Source: JBDFMH01 sp047238125 (GTDB taxonomy: Bacteria; Pseudomonadota; Alphaproteobacteria; Sphingomonadales; Sphingomonadaceae). From it: a stretch of DNA of 64,000 nt. Made by a program: the position numbers and the translations under genes. The notes beneath the pieces were generated by a model. It ran no database searches, was not told the DNA's origin, and saw only the letters and a list, made by a program, of their open reading frames with translations. Every line of letters begins with the position of its first letter. Positions within the stretch are counted from its first letter, which is position 1. Of this stretch, positions 24,623 through 34,433 are shown piece by piece. Where the stretch lies: contig NZ_JBDFMH010000001.1 of the NCBI RefSeq assembly GCF_047238125.1, positions 2,232,001-2,296,000 on the forward strand. Reading direction: 5' to 3'.

Positions 24623-26026
24623 TTGAATAGCGAAGCGAGTGCGCTCCGTGCCCATATGCTGGTCGACACCGAGGGCGCCCCACTTGGGCTGCCGCGGTCC
24701 AAGGAAAGCCTGCGTCTCCAGTTCTACATCGGACTGGCGCTATGCGATGCGTTGATGATCGCGCTCGGTACGCTGGCCGCCGATCTGATCCGGAACGGCG
24801 GCCCGCTGTTCGGGCCCACCGGGCTCAACGTGGTCGCGGTCCTGGTGCCGATTTACTTGGCCGCCGCCTTCAACAGTCGGGCCTATGCGATCGAAGTGCT
24901 GGTCGATCTCGCGGTCGGCATCAAGCGGGCGCTGCTGGCGTTCGCGGTGGCATGTGGCGCCATTCTGCTCGTCGCCTTCTACCTGAAGGCCTCTTCCGAC
25001 TTTTCACGGATCATGTTCGGGATCGTGATGCTGCTGGGGGGCGGCCTGCTCGCCATGGGGCGGGCCGCGATGGGGAGGCTGGCACGCAAGCTGTTCGCGG
25101 GCTCCCCGCTCACCGAGGTCGTCATCACCGACGGCGTGCAATCGACCCGCGGTGGCGACTGGCTGATCGATGCGCGGGTGGCGGGGCTGCATCCGCGGCT
25201 TGATGACCCTTTGCTGCTCGATCGCCTGGGCAAGCTGCTGAAGAATGCGGACCGCGTGGTGGTGGCCTGTCCGCCCGAGCGTCGAGAGGCCTGGGCGGTG
25301 GCGCTCAAGGGCGCCGATGTCGATGGCGAAGTGCTGCTGCCCGAGCTCGATCATCTCGGCACGTTGGGCATGGGCGACTGGCACGGGCAGAAGACCATGA
25401 TCGTCTCGGCAGGTCCGCTGACGATCGAGGAACGCGTCACCAAGCGTCTGCTCGATCTCGCGGTGGCCGGCACGCTGATGCTGGTGCTAGCACCGCTGAT
25501 GCTGGCGGTGGCGATCGTGATCAAGATCGATAGCCGCGGCCCCGTGCTGTTCCGCCAGGCGCGGATCGGACGCGGCAACCGCCATTTCTCCATGCTGAAG
25601 TTTCGATCGATGCGGACCGAGGCGACCGACCAGAAGGGTGAGCGCTCGGCCGATCGCAACGATGATCGGGTCACGCGGATCGGCCGACTGATCCGCGCGA
25701 CGAGCATCGATGAATTGCCCCAATTCCTGAACGTGCTGGTCGGCGACATGTCGATCGTGGGGCCCCGCCCGCATGCGATGGCATCGACAGCGGAAGACGC
25801 ATTGTTCTGGGAAGTGGACCAGCGCTACTGGCACCGACACGCGATCAAGCCCGGCATGACCGGCCTCGCCCAGATCCGCGGGTTCCGCGGCGCCACGCTG
25901 CGGCGCGCCGATCTCGTCAACCGCCTGCAGGCCGATCTCGAATATCTTTCCGGCTGGACGATCTGGCGCGACGTGTCGATCATCCTCGCCACGTTCCGGG
26001 TGCTCATCCACAAGAATGCGTTTTGA
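24623..26026 (+). CDS. Exopolysaccharide polyprenyl-phosphate sugar transferase (GumD/WcaJ-like)
   Basis: 467 residues starting at TTG; GGAG lies 7 bases upstream and supports this start. Four N-terminal membrane segments (residues ~30-150) and a loop are followed by the bacterial sugar-transferase domain: TKRLLDLAVAGTLMLVLAPLM, RIGRGNRHFSMLKFRSM, TSIDELPQFLNVLVGDMSIVGPRP, then KPGMTGLAQIRG. It transfers a sugar phosphate, typically glucose-1-P, from its UDP donor to undecaprenyl phosphate, the first step in building repeat units of gellan/xanthan-like polymers. galE nearby fits the same pathway, but no other polymer genes are in the window. Confidence 0.9.
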   Translation: MNSEASALRAHMLVDTEGAPLGLPRSKESLRLQFYIGLALCDALMIALGTLAADLIRNGGPLFGPTGLNVVAVLVPIYLAAAFNSRAYAIEVLVDLAVGIKRALLAFAVACGAILLVAFYLKASSDFSRIMFGIVMLLGGGLLAMGRAAMGRLARKLFAGSPLTEVVITDGVQSTRGGDWLIDARVAGLHPRLDDPLLLDRLGKLLKNADRVVVACPPERREAWAVALKGADVDGEVLLPELDHLGTLGMGDWHGQKTMIVSAGPLTIEERVTKRLLDLAVAGTLMLVLAPLMLAVAIVIKIDSRGPVLFRQARIGRGNRHFSMLKFRSMRTEATDQKGERSADRNDDRVTRIGRLIRATSIDELPQFLNVLVGDMSIVGPRPHAMASTAEDALFWEVDQRYWHRHAIKPGMTGLAQIRGFRGATLRRADLVNRLQADLEYLSGWTIWRDVSIILATFRVLIHKNAF

Positions 26027-26075
26027 TCGACACACTTAGATTGCGGTTCGGCGACAGGGCGGCTAGCGACCGGGC

Positions 26076-26237
26076 ATGGAGATGTTCCTGCTCCTTGCGG
26101 CCGTCGTCGCGCTACCGCTTGCCGCCTTCGTCGCATCGCGCATGATGCGCGCCCGCCATCGGCGCGCCGAGAAGCGCCGCCATCATCGCAACCGCTATCA
26201 GATCGGCATCCCGCGCGAGGACACGCCCCCGGAGTGA
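26076..26237 (+). CDS. Small single-span membrane protein, unknown
   Basis: 53 residues: EMFLLLAAVVALPLAAFVA is a clear membrane segment, followed by a strongly basic tail (RARHRRAEKRRHHRNR) and an acidic end. No ribosome site stands out; translation could start at ATG 26076 or 26082. It fits the gap between the sugar transferase and the convergent esterase. Function unknown. Confidence 0.5.
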   Translation: MEMFLLLAAVVALPLAAFVASRMMRARHRRAEKRRHHRNRYQIGIPREDTPPE

Positions 26238-26240
26238 CGC

Positions 26241-26948
26241 TCAGCGCCGAACGCGGCGTTGTTCGAGCAGCCAGCGATAGAGCGCGGGATCGTCGTAGGT
26301 CGGCGTCCAGCCGTCATGCCCGGTGGCGGGATAGATGGTCAGTCGCGGCTTGCCCCCGCAGGCGCGGATCGCCTCCACCATCGCAAAGCTTCCCACGGGC
26401 GGCACCACATCATCGGCGTCACCATGAAAGGCCCAGACCGGCAGGTCGCGCAACGCGCAGGCCTGCGCGGGATCGCCGCGACCGCTGACCGGCGCGATCG
26501 CCGCGAACAGGTCGGGGGCCGACGCCGCCCAACGCCAGGTGGCATGCCCCCCGCGGCTGAGCCCGGTCAGGTAGATGCGATCTGCATCGACTCGCCAGCG
26601 CCGGCGAACCGCGGCCAACAGCGCGTCGAGCTTCGCGACATCCCAGTCCGCATCGGCGGCCAGCAGCGGCGAGACGAGTAGAAACGGAAAGCCGGGATGG
26701 TCTGCCACGATCTTCGGCGGGCCATGGACGCGGACCTTGTCGATATCCTCGCCGCGCTCGCCCGATCCGTGCAGGAAGATGATCAGCGGCCAGCGTTGCG
26801 ACCTGGCCGCAGCATAGCCGCGCGGCACGAACAGCTGGTAGCGATAGCCGCCCTTGCCCGCAGCGGGCTGCGGTGCCTGGCTGCCTTCGGGCGGCGGTGC
26901 TGCGCCCACCAGCAAGAGCGCCATCAGCAGGATCGACATCCGCTTCAC
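26241..26948 (-). CDS. Secreted alpha/beta-hydrolase (esterase) of the glycan locus
   Basis: 235 residues. The GTG start overlaps the previous gene's stop (GTGA), and the Lys-Arg start plus SILLMALLLVGA gives a good Sec signal. Catalytic set: Ser131 in GLSRGGHAT, Asp180 in HGDADDVVP, His211 in TGHDGW, with the oxyanion-type FLHGSGERG. This resembles the poly(3-hydroxybutyrate)-depolymerase/feruloyl-esterase-like group of carboxylesterases. As the last gene of the lacI-receptor-glycosidase operon it may remove acyl groups (acetyl or succinyl, for example) from the glycan substrate, which is inference. Confidence 0.82.
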   Translation of the reverse strand: MKRMSILLMALLLVGAAPPPEGSQAPQPAAGKGGYRYQLFVPRGYAAARSQRWPLIIFLHGSGERGEDIDKVRVHGPPKIVADHPGFPFLLVSPLLAADADWDVAKLDALLAAVRRRWRVDADRIYLTGLSRGGHATWRWAASAPDLFAAIAPVSGRGDPAQACALRDLPVWAFHGDADDVVPPVGSFAMVEAIRACGGKPRLTIYPATGHDGWTPTYDDPALYRWLLEQRRVRR

Positions 26949-29900
26949 TGCCGCAACACCTCCACGTGGATCGGCCGCCCCGTGGCCGGGATCGCCAGCC
27001 CCGCCACGCCAAAACGCGCCGCCTTGCCGTCGATCAAGGCTCGGCCCGGTGTCCCACCGAGCGGCCAGGGCAGCAGGAAGCCGCCGGGCGGCCGCGCAGT
27101 GCCGCCGATATCGACGATCAGCCGCCGGGCGTCTGCACGAATGGCCAGGTCCAGCTTGCCCTCCGCCGTCGCCAGGCCGGCGATGCCGGATCCCGCCCCG
27201 TCCAGATAATCGGGGGCCAGCCCGGCGGCCAGCACCAGCGCGCGATCATCGGGCCGTTCATAGGCGAACATGTCCAGCGCGGCGCGGATATAGTCGGACG
27301 AGATCCAGGCATGCGGCATATCACCGATGAAACGGATCTCGCGCGGATCGCGGCCGACCACTTCCGCCCAGCCGTTCCATGCACCAGGCCGGCGGTCGCC
27401 GAAAAAACCGTCCAGCAGCGGCTGAACGCGATCCCGCCATCCCAGCCGCACAAAGCTCGAGACATTCCTCAGTTCGTAGGGCGTATAATCCTTCCAGGCG
27501 GCGGTGCCCGCCCGCCGGGCCCGTTCCTTGGCCCAATAGAGCTCGAACGTATTCGCCAGCAGCGCAGGATCGAGCCGCGCCTGTTCGCCCGCAGGATCGA
27601 GCGCCATCGTCGTGGAGGTGGCGTCATGATCGCCGAGGCTGGTCGCGCCGGGGATATAATCGATCTTCCAATGCACCGCAGCAGCGGCGATCGCAGCGTG
27701 GATATCGCGCTGGAACGCATCGCGCTGTTCGGCATAGCGGTCGGCGCCCGCATCGCCCGTCTCCGCGGCCAGGAAGGCCATGTCCTTGTAACCGCGCAGC
27801 GCCCAGAAATCGTCCCACAGGCTGTATTGGGGCTTCGCCGAATAGCCTTCGTGGCTGATCGAGGGCGGCATCAGCCCGTAGAGCATCCGCCGGCCGGCCG
27901 CGAGATTGGCCGCGGTGCGCTCCGACTGGCGAAGTCCTTCCATATAGGCGTGCGCCGCGACCAGCTTCGGCCAGAACTCGGCGATCAGCGCCTTGTCACC
28001 TGTGTAGCGATAGATCTGGGTGACGAGGTAGATGAACTGCCCGTGGCTGTCATTCTCGGGCACCGGATCGGCCCCGCGCCGATCGACGCAGCACGGCACC
28101 TTGCCGTTGGCGAACAGATAGGGCGCGAACCAGCGCGCATAGGCGATCGCGTCTTCGGTCCGGCCGAGCCGCAGCAGGCCATCGGCGATCATCGCGCCGT
28201 CACGGATCCAGCTGCGATCATAGCTGCGCGTGCCGGGCTTCAGGATCGCGCCTTCGCGGCTCATCAAGATATGCGCCAGCGACGTCCGCACGGTATCGGC
28301 CAGGTGTTGGTGACGCGGCGGGACGCGGATCGTGACCGCATCGAGCTTCGCGCGCCACTCCGCTGCGACCGCCGCGTGCGCCGCCGCCACATCCGCCGAC
28401 GGCGCCTCTGCCTGCGGCTGCCCCGCGAACGGCAGAATGACCGGCACCATGCGGCTCTCGCCGGCGGCCAGATCGAGATCATAGGCCATCACCGCCGAAC
28501 CAAGCCCGGTCGGATCATCGATCGCGCGTGCCGTTGTCGGCCCGATCGCCGCGGCCAGCGCGCCACCTGCATCGAACCCGGCCAGCGCCAGCCCCGTTGG
28601 CCGATCGATTGGCACCAGCCGGCGCACCACGGCGGCATCGCCTGCGATCGCCGGCGGCGTGGTGACCGACAGGGCGCTGCCGTCCCAGCGCAGTGCGGAG
28701 ATCGGGCTGACCCCGCCGCGCTGGCCCAGGAACTGGGCGGGGTGATTCACCTGGAGCGGACGGACGGCCAGCAAAAGCCGCAACCGGCGCGGCACAGCAG
28801 CGCGATTGGTGACGCGGTATCGCGCGATCATCCGGTTTCGTTCGGCGAAGAGGCTCGTGTCCAGCTGCCAGTCCGGCCCGTCCCAAACCACGTGCGGGAT
28901 CGGCAGATAATCCTGCTCGAGCGATTGGCGCGGCCGGACATCCGCCCAGGATATGCGCCTGCCGTCGATCTCGATGAACGGCTCGATCGAATAGCCGCCC
29001 TTGCCCGTCTCGATCGCGCCATCCTCGCCGATCAGGCCGCTGTCGGGGCCACCATCGGGGCCGACCAGCGTCCAGTAGCTCTGCTCACCCGAAAAGCCGC
29101 GCGGCCAGGTACCGCGCGGCGCCTCCGCCGCGATCGATCGAACGAAGTCGTTCGGGGTCGCCGCCCATGCCAGCGGCTTGATCGCCACTTCGGCCAGCCG
29201 CGCCGGTTGATCGGGCATGATCCGCAGCCAGCGCGTCGCGGTTTCGGGCAAGGCGATCGGATCGCGGCCGCCATTGCCGTCGCTTACGGTCCGCAGCAGT
29301 CGCCAGGTCCGCCCGTCATCCGAAGCCTCGATACGATAGGCCGGTGCCGGCCTCGTCCAGTCGAGCACAAGTCCGCCGAATTCACGCACGCCTCCGAAGT
29401 CGATCGTGGCAGGCTGTCCGCCGTTGGCCGTCCAGAAAGTCTGCGGATCGCCATCGATGATCGCCGGTGCGCTGGCGCGCGGGGCCGGCAGCGCTGCGGC
29501 CGGCGGACGCGGGGTCAGGCGCAGCGAGTCGATTTCGACATGCCCCGACCCGCCATCGCGCCCGCGCACCACGACCAGCTCGATCGCGGCGGCACGCGTC
29601 AGCGGCGCATCGGCGACCGGGCCCCAGGCGAATGAAAGCTTGCGGCGCGGGATCCGCACCGTTTGCCATTCGGCGGTGGGGCGGACATTGGTCTGCGGAT
29701 ACCACCAGACGGTATCGCCGCTCGCATCGACCAGCTTGAATTGGAGATCGTTGACGCCACCCCGCCCGCGCATCCGGAAACTGATTTCGTAATCGGCCGG
29801 AAACGTGATCGGCAGCGAACGCCGCGCATAGGCATAGCCGGAGACCTGGCCGAAATCATAATCGAGCCGAAGCGCCCTGCCTTTGTCCCCCAGTGCCAGC

Positions 29901-30022
29901 CCGATCCGCGCTACGACCCCATCGGAGGCACGTGCCGACCACGGCGCAGCATTCTCGAACCCGTCGAGCAGGATGGGCGCGGGCGCGGCGGCGGCCAGCA
30001 GCCAGGCGGCCAGCAGGCTCAT
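26945..30022 (-). CDS. Large secreted discoidin-domain protein with glycosidase-like C-terminal domain
   Basis: 1025 residues from the ATG at 30020-30022, which overlaps the GH144 stop (ATGA). A Sec signal (SLLAAWLLAAAAPAPILL) is followed by a beta-sandwich region (~20-150; DYDFGQVSGYAYARRSLP, WWYPQTNVRP), a discoidin/F5-8C-type domain (~170-280; DGDPQTFWTANGGQPATIDFG, YRIEASDDGRTWRLL), a linker and beta region, and an (alpha/alpha)6-barrel-like part (~570-950; SWIRDGAMIADGLLRLG, PVPENDSHGQFIYLVTQIYRY, WDDFWALRGYKDM). The last part looks like six-hairpin glycosidases, but I cannot place it in a numbered family. It likely acts on the same glycan as the GH144 enzyme. Confidence 0.8.
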   Translation of the reverse strand: MSLLAAWLLAAAAPAPILLDGFENAAPWSARASDGVVARIGLALGDKGRALRLDYDFGQVSGYAYARRSLPITFPADYEISFRMRGRGGVNDLQFKLVDASGDTVWWYPQTNVRPTAEWQTVRIPRRKLSFAWGPVADAPLTRAAAIELVVVRGRDGGSGHVEIDSLRLTPRPPAAALPAPRASAPAIIDGDPQTFWTANGGQPATIDFGGVREFGGLVLDWTRPAPAYRIEASDDGRTWRLLRTVSDGNGGRDPIALPETATRWLRIMPDQPARLAEVAIKPLAWAATPNDFVRSIAAEAPRGTWPRGFSGEQSYWTLVGPDGGPDSGLIGEDGAIETGKGGYSIEPFIEIDGRRISWADVRPRQSLEQDYLPIPHVVWDGPDWQLDTSLFAERNRMIARYRVTNRAAVPRRLRLLLAVRPLQVNHPAQFLGQRGGVSPISALRWDGSALSVTTPPAIAGDAAVVRRLVPIDRPTGLALAGFDAGGALAAAIGPTTARAIDDPTGLGSAVMAYDLDLAAGESRMVPVILPFAGQPQAEAPSADVAAAHAAVAAEWRAKLDAVTIRVPPRHQHLADTVRTSLAHILMSREGAILKPGTRSYDRSWIRDGAMIADGLLRLGRTEDAIAYARWFAPYLFANGKVPCCVDRRGADPVPENDSHGQFIYLVTQIYRYTGDKALIAEFWPKLVAAHAYMEGLRQSERTAANLAAGRRMLYGLMPPSISHEGYSAKPQYSLWDDFWALRGYKDMAFLAAETGDAGADRYAEQRDAFQRDIHAAIAAAAVHWKIDYIPGATSLGDHDATSTTMALDPAGEQARLDPALLANTFELYWAKERARRAGTAAWKDYTPYELRNVSSFVRLGWRDRVQPLLDGFFGDRRPGAWNGWAEVVGRDPREIRFIGDMPHAWISSDYIRAALDMFAYERPDDRALVLAAGLAPDYLDGAGSGIAGLATAEGKLDLAIRADARRLIVDIGGTARPPGGFLLPWPLGGTPGRALIDGKAARFGVAGLAIPATGRPIHVEVLRQ

Positions 30023-31440
30023 CCCAGCCAGCCGCCGGTGAAGCCAGCGCGCTGCAGGCCGCGGCGGATGATCGGCGATCGCCGCATCGTGCGCCACACC
30101 AAATCGTCGCGATGGTTTGCGATCATCGCCAGGATCGGGCCTTGATCGATGCCGATATGATCCTCCGCCACCCAACCGTGCCGACCATCGACGCGGCCGC
30201 GGTTCAACGGCACGTCGGCATAGGCGAAACTGGGGTTGAAGCTGTCGATGAAGCCGTAGCGGCCCCAGATCCGTGCGCCATGATCACGCTGCAGGGCGGC
30301 CGCGCAGGGGATCACGATCTCCGGGGCGAACGGCAATGAAGCGATCGCCGCGGTCGGCGCGATGGTGCCATCATCGAACCCGTCCGGAAAATCGATCTGG
30401 CCGCGTGCGGAATAGCCGCGATAGAAGCGGTCGACGCCGTTCAGCGGCAAGGTCGCGTCAGCCGGCCCGTCACACGCCGTCAGCCCCCAAACATCCTCCG
30501 AATAGCCCGACCAGCCGAGTGGATTGGCGATCGCATAGGCGCGCTGCGCATAAGTGGCGCGGCGGCTGTTCTCGAAATAGTCGAACCCCGCCTCGCGCAT
30601 CGCGGTATCGCGGATGCCTCGGAAATCGATCCAGACATGGCTGTACTGGTGGCCGAAATGTGGTGCGAACGCCAGATGCCGGGTCGCGCCCTCGCCCCGC
30701 CATGAACTGGGATAGCTGCGGGTCCATCCTGCCCAGGCGGCGGGTTCCAGCGCATGGGTCGGACTGGCGAGCGCCAGCACGTACAGCAGCATGGCCTCGT
30801 TATAGCCATACCAATCCTTGGCGATGAACCCGATCTCGGGCAGCCAGCCCATCGATACCAGCGGCGGTCGGGTAACCGCCCAGCGCCAGTCGATCCTCGC
30901 GTAGAGCCGGTCGGCCAGATCGCGGATCTCGGCTTCGCCCGGATCTTCGGCGTCGAACCAGGCGGCCGCGAACAGCACGCCGCCCATCAGCAGCGTGGTA
31001 TCGATCGTCGAAAGCTCGCAATCCCGAAACCGCGTTCCCGTATCCATCCCCAGGAAATGATAGAAGAAGCCCTTGTGGCCGATCGTGCCGGTCGGATCGG
31101 GGCCCTGCTTGCCTGCCCAGAAGAAGCGCAGCGTGGCCAGCGTGCGATCGCGTGCCGCCGCCCGCGTAATCCAGCCGCGCGTCACGCCGACCGGAAGCGC
31201 CGTCAGCGCGAAACCAACCGCGGCGATGCTGCAGAAGCTGGGCGAGGGCCAGCGATCCGGCGCCAGCCCCGTCCTGGGATCGGTGGTATCCCAGAAATAG
31301 CGGAAGGTTCGTTCCTCGATCGCATCGAACAGCGGCGGCAGCCGGGTAGAGCCGGCGGTGGCGAGCGGAGCGCGGGCACAGCCGGCGGCAAGCAGTCCGC
31401 CGGCGGCCGAGCCGGCGAGGAATTCGCGGCGCCTGATCAT
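30019..31440 (-). CDS. GH144-type glucanase (Glycoamylase domain), Tat lipoprotein
   Basis: 473 residues from the ATG at 31438-31440. The N-terminus RRREFLAG...LLAAGC combines a twin-arginine motif with a lipobox, so it is probably a folded, lipid-anchored envelope enzyme. The body is the Glycoamylase (PF10091) domain: LFDAIEERTFRYFWDTTDPRTG at the start, GFFYHFLGMDTG, ELSTIDTTLLMGGVLFAA, FGHQYSHVWIDFRGIRD, PLGWSGYSEDVWGLTACDG and WVAEDHIGIDQGPILAMI. Characterised members (family GH144) hydrolyse beta-1,2-glucan or release sophorose. Substrate here is inferred from that family and from the neighbouring beta-glucosidase, receptor and sugar transporter. Confidence 0.88.
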   Translation of the reverse strand: MIRRREFLAGSAAGGLLAAGCARAPLATAGSTRLPPLFDAIEERTFRYFWDTTDPRTGLAPDRWPSPSFCSIAAVGFALTALPVGVTRGWITRAAARDRTLATLRFFWAGKQGPDPTGTIGHKGFFYHFLGMDTGTRFRDCELSTIDTTLLMGGVLFAAAWFDAEDPGEAEIRDLADRLYARIDWRWAVTRPPLVSMGWLPEIGFIAKDWYGYNEAMLLYVLALASPTHALEPAAWAGWTRSYPSSWRGEGATRHLAFAPHFGHQYSHVWIDFRGIRDTAMREAGFDYFENSRRATYAQRAYAIANPLGWSGYSEDVWGLTACDGPADATLPLNGVDRFYRGYSARGQIDFPDGFDDGTIAPTAAIASLPFAPEIVIPCAAALQRDHGARIWGRYGFIDSFNPSFAYADVPLNRGRVDGRHGWVAEDHIGIDQGPILAMIANHRDDLVWRTMRRSPIIRRGLQRAGFTGGWLG

Positions 31441-31460
31441 GAGTACGCATACCAATCAGA

Positions 31461-31491
31461 AAAAGACGGGACCGCCTGGGGGAGCGGTCCC
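31461..31491 (-). terminator. Intrinsic terminator/attenuator between receptor and GH144 gene
   Basis: Minus strand: GGGACCGC, 8-base loop, GCGGTCCC (31468-31491), then GTCTTTTT (31461-31467 region). It sits in the 62-base gap between the receptor gene and the glucanase gene of the same strand, so it should reduce, not abolish, enzyme expression relative to the receptor. Confidence 0.8.
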
Positions 31492-31502
31492 GCAGAGGGG
31501 GG

Positions 31503-34433
31503 TCAGAAGCGGTATGATGCGCGGAACTGTACGCGGCGCGGCAGGGTCAGCAGGTCGCGCCCGATCCGTGCGGGCAGCAGCGGATCGGTGGCATTGGTGA
31601 AGTCGTCGAAACCGCTATAGTTCTTGTTGTTGAAGGCGTTGAACAGATCGACTGCCAGGCCGATCTTGTGCGTGTCGAACAACTCGATCTCCTTCTCCAG
31701 CGTGAAGTTGACCTCGCAATAGGCGAACAGGCCGATGCAGTTCTTCTCCGGATAGGCGGATCGGATCTCGCGCAGATTGACGCTGGACCCGGCCGTCTCG
31801 TCGTTCACGCGGAAGGCCTGGCCGCTGCCGAGCGTGCTGAGCGTGGAGAAGCGGAAGCCGAACGGCAGATCCACGATGCCCGACAGGACCAGGCGATGCC
31901 GTTCGTCGCCTGCCCGCGGCCGCCAGCCATAGGCATCGGGCGTGATCTTATCGAGGCTGAACAGATCGTTGCCGTTCTGCTCCCCCTTCGACAGCGTGTA
32001 GGCGATATTGACGCCCCAGCCCGACGCCTCGGTGTAGTTCTTGTCGAGCGTGAAGAAGAGCGCCTTGTAACGCGTCTTGAGCCCGTCGACGCCGATCAAC
32101 ACGTTGGCGAAGCCGTTGGCGCGCGGCACACTGGTGTCGCAACATTCGCCGGCCGCGTTGCGGGTGGCGAACAGATAGGTGTAGCCGTCGTTACCACGGA
32201 TGTAGGTGCCGGTGACGGACGCCTGGAAAATGCCGATCTTCTGACGCACGCCAAGGCTGAACTGATCGGTCTTCGGCGGCTTGGCATCATTCTTCACCGC
32301 GAACAGCTCGGGCAGCCCGGTCTGCGCGGTCGCGCGCAGCTCGAGCAGGCCTTCGCGGGTCAGATAGCGATCATTCCAGACAACGGTCGGATTGCCGTCG
32401 CGCGGCTGACCATCGCGCGAGAAGTAGAAGGTGCCGGTGGCGTATTGCAGCCTGAACTGCTCATCGAGCGTGTTGTTGAAGACATTGCGGTCGTAATAGC
32501 GGCCATAACCGCCGAACAGCACCGTGCTCTCGTCACCGAAGAAATCGTATGAGAAGCCCAGGCGCGGCTGGAACGCCTTCTTGAACGGCGGCCGGTTGCT
32601 GCCGTCGGTGATATAGTCGGCAGGATCGAAATAATCGGTGCGCGGCAGGCCGAGCAGCGTGGTCACCGCCGCCGGCGGCGTCACATAATCATTGTTGAAC
32701 AGGTTACTTTCGAAATCCCAGCGCAGGCCGAGGTTCAGCTCCAGCTTCTCGGTGATCTCCCAATCATCCTGGATATACATGCCGAGCTGGCTGTTGGACG
32801 CCTTGATCCGCGGATCGCCGATGCCCAGCCGCGCTTCGGCCGGGAAGCTGAAATCGAGATCATTGCCGGGATCGGCATCGTTGCGCGTATCGTTGCGGAA
32901 TGTGTAGCGCGGCTGCACGAAGAAGCTCTTCGTGAAATCATAGTCCTGCACCGAATAGCGCAGGCCGGCCTTGACGACGTGGCGGCCCGCCGCCTCGATA
33001 TCATCCAACGTCACGTCATTGCGCAGCACGATGCTCTGCTGGCTGATGCGCTGCGTCGAATCCTTGCCGCCGAAGGTAATCACCCCGGCATATTCGAAGG
33101 TCGGATCGTCCGGGTTCAGCGACGTGGGGTTGAATACATAATCGAGCAGGCTGGCCGAGAACTCGTTGGTCCAGCCATCCCCGCGATAGGTGTGCTTCAG
33201 CAGCCAGGTATCGACCGTGTTCTTCTTGTTCTCCGCCGCGGTCCGCGCGGTCTGGCCGCCGAAGCCCTAGATGTCGGTCTCGATCCGCTTGTTGTAGCTC
33301 AGATCGAAGGTCTGCGCGTCATCCGGCGTGAAGGTCAGCTTGCCGAAATACAGGTCGGCGCGGAACGGACTGACGAACGATCCCTCGAACTGGCCGAACG
33401 CGGCGATATTCTCCGGCGTGCGGTTGCCCAGCTCGACGTTGAACGCACGATCCTGGTCGTTGCCTTCATACGCGCCGAAGAAGAACAGCTTGTCCTTGAT
33501 GATGGGCCCGCCCAGCGACACGCCATATTGCTTGCGTTCGAAAACGGGCTCGGGCCGGCCGGCGCGCTTGTCGAGGATGCTTTTGGCCGACAGGCTTCGG
33601 TCGGTATAGGCGCCGAACGCCTCGCCGTGGAATTCGTTGGTGCCCGATTTGGTGATCGCAGTCACGATCGCGGCCGAGGCTTGCTCATATTCGGCCTTGT
33701 AGTTCTGGGTCAGCACCCGGAACTCCTGCACGGCCAGCTGGCCGAACGGGTTGCCACGCGAATCCTGCTGGCCGGCGATACCGCCGTCGAGGACGTTGTT
33801 CTTCAGGCTGACGCCGTCGATGAACACATTCACCCCCGCCCGCGTCGACGCGCCGGACTGGATGCCCTTGTTCGTCTCGCTATCGATATACTGCACGCCC
33901 GGGGCGAGCGCGGCGAACGACAGGAAGTTGCGGTCGGTTTGCGGCAGCGAGCGGATCTGTTGCTGACTGATGTTGGTGGCCACTTCGGACGTGCGGCTTT
34001 CGACCAGAGTGCCTGCCGTCACCACGATCTCGTCGCCGTTGCTCTCGGTCGCGGGGCCAGGCGCAACGGTCTCGGCGGATGCGGCCGCCAACGTCAGGTT
34101 AAGCGTACCGACCCGCCCGACGGCGACCGTGGCGCGCGTCGCGACCGCTTCGCCCCCGGCGCTGGCCTCGAAACGATATTCGCCCGGAACCAGACCGCTG
34201 AAGCTGAAATTGCCCGCTGCATCGGCAGTCGTGGTCAGCCGGCGATTGGTGCCGGTGCTGGTCGCGGTCACGGTGGCGCCTGCCGCTGGCTGGCCCGCGG
34301 CTGTCGTCACGCGCCCGCGGACCGCCGATGTCGTGGTCTGGGCCGCGCTCGGCGCCACCGCCACGATGCCGCCCGCCAGCATCGTGGCACAGGCAAGCGC
34401 TGCGCGGATCGCTCCAATCTTGGTGTTGGTCAT
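31503..34433 (-). pseudogene. TonB-dependent receptor (Oar/SusC-like) interrupted by one in-frame TAG
   Basis: A 976-residue reading frame with a single TAG at 33267-33269 (codon 389). The frame continues unbroken on both sides: before the stop ...YNKRIETDI, after it GFGGQTARTAAENKK. The N-terminal part has a Sec signal (ATMLAGGIVAVAPSAA), a carboxypeptidase-regulatory-like domain (GRVTTAAGQPAAGATVT, residues ~35-120) and the plug (IVVTAGTLVESRTSEVATNIS). The C-terminal part is the beta barrel, ending in RVQFRASYRF with the required terminal Phe. It would import glycan oligosaccharides. Recent mutation, sequencing error or readthrough are all possible; TAG ends other genes here, so the codon is not reassigned. 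Confidence 0.85.

Noticed and set aside
26873..29635. 920-codon plus-strand open frame opposite the discoidin protein
   Set aside because: Its residues are Arg/Pro/Gln-rich with no domain; the minus-strand protein shows signal peptide and recognisable domains.
33267..33269. TAG recoding (amber reassigned to an amino acid)
   Set aside because: TAG is used as the normal stop of other genes here (for example bglX and the GNAT gene), so reassignment is not supported.
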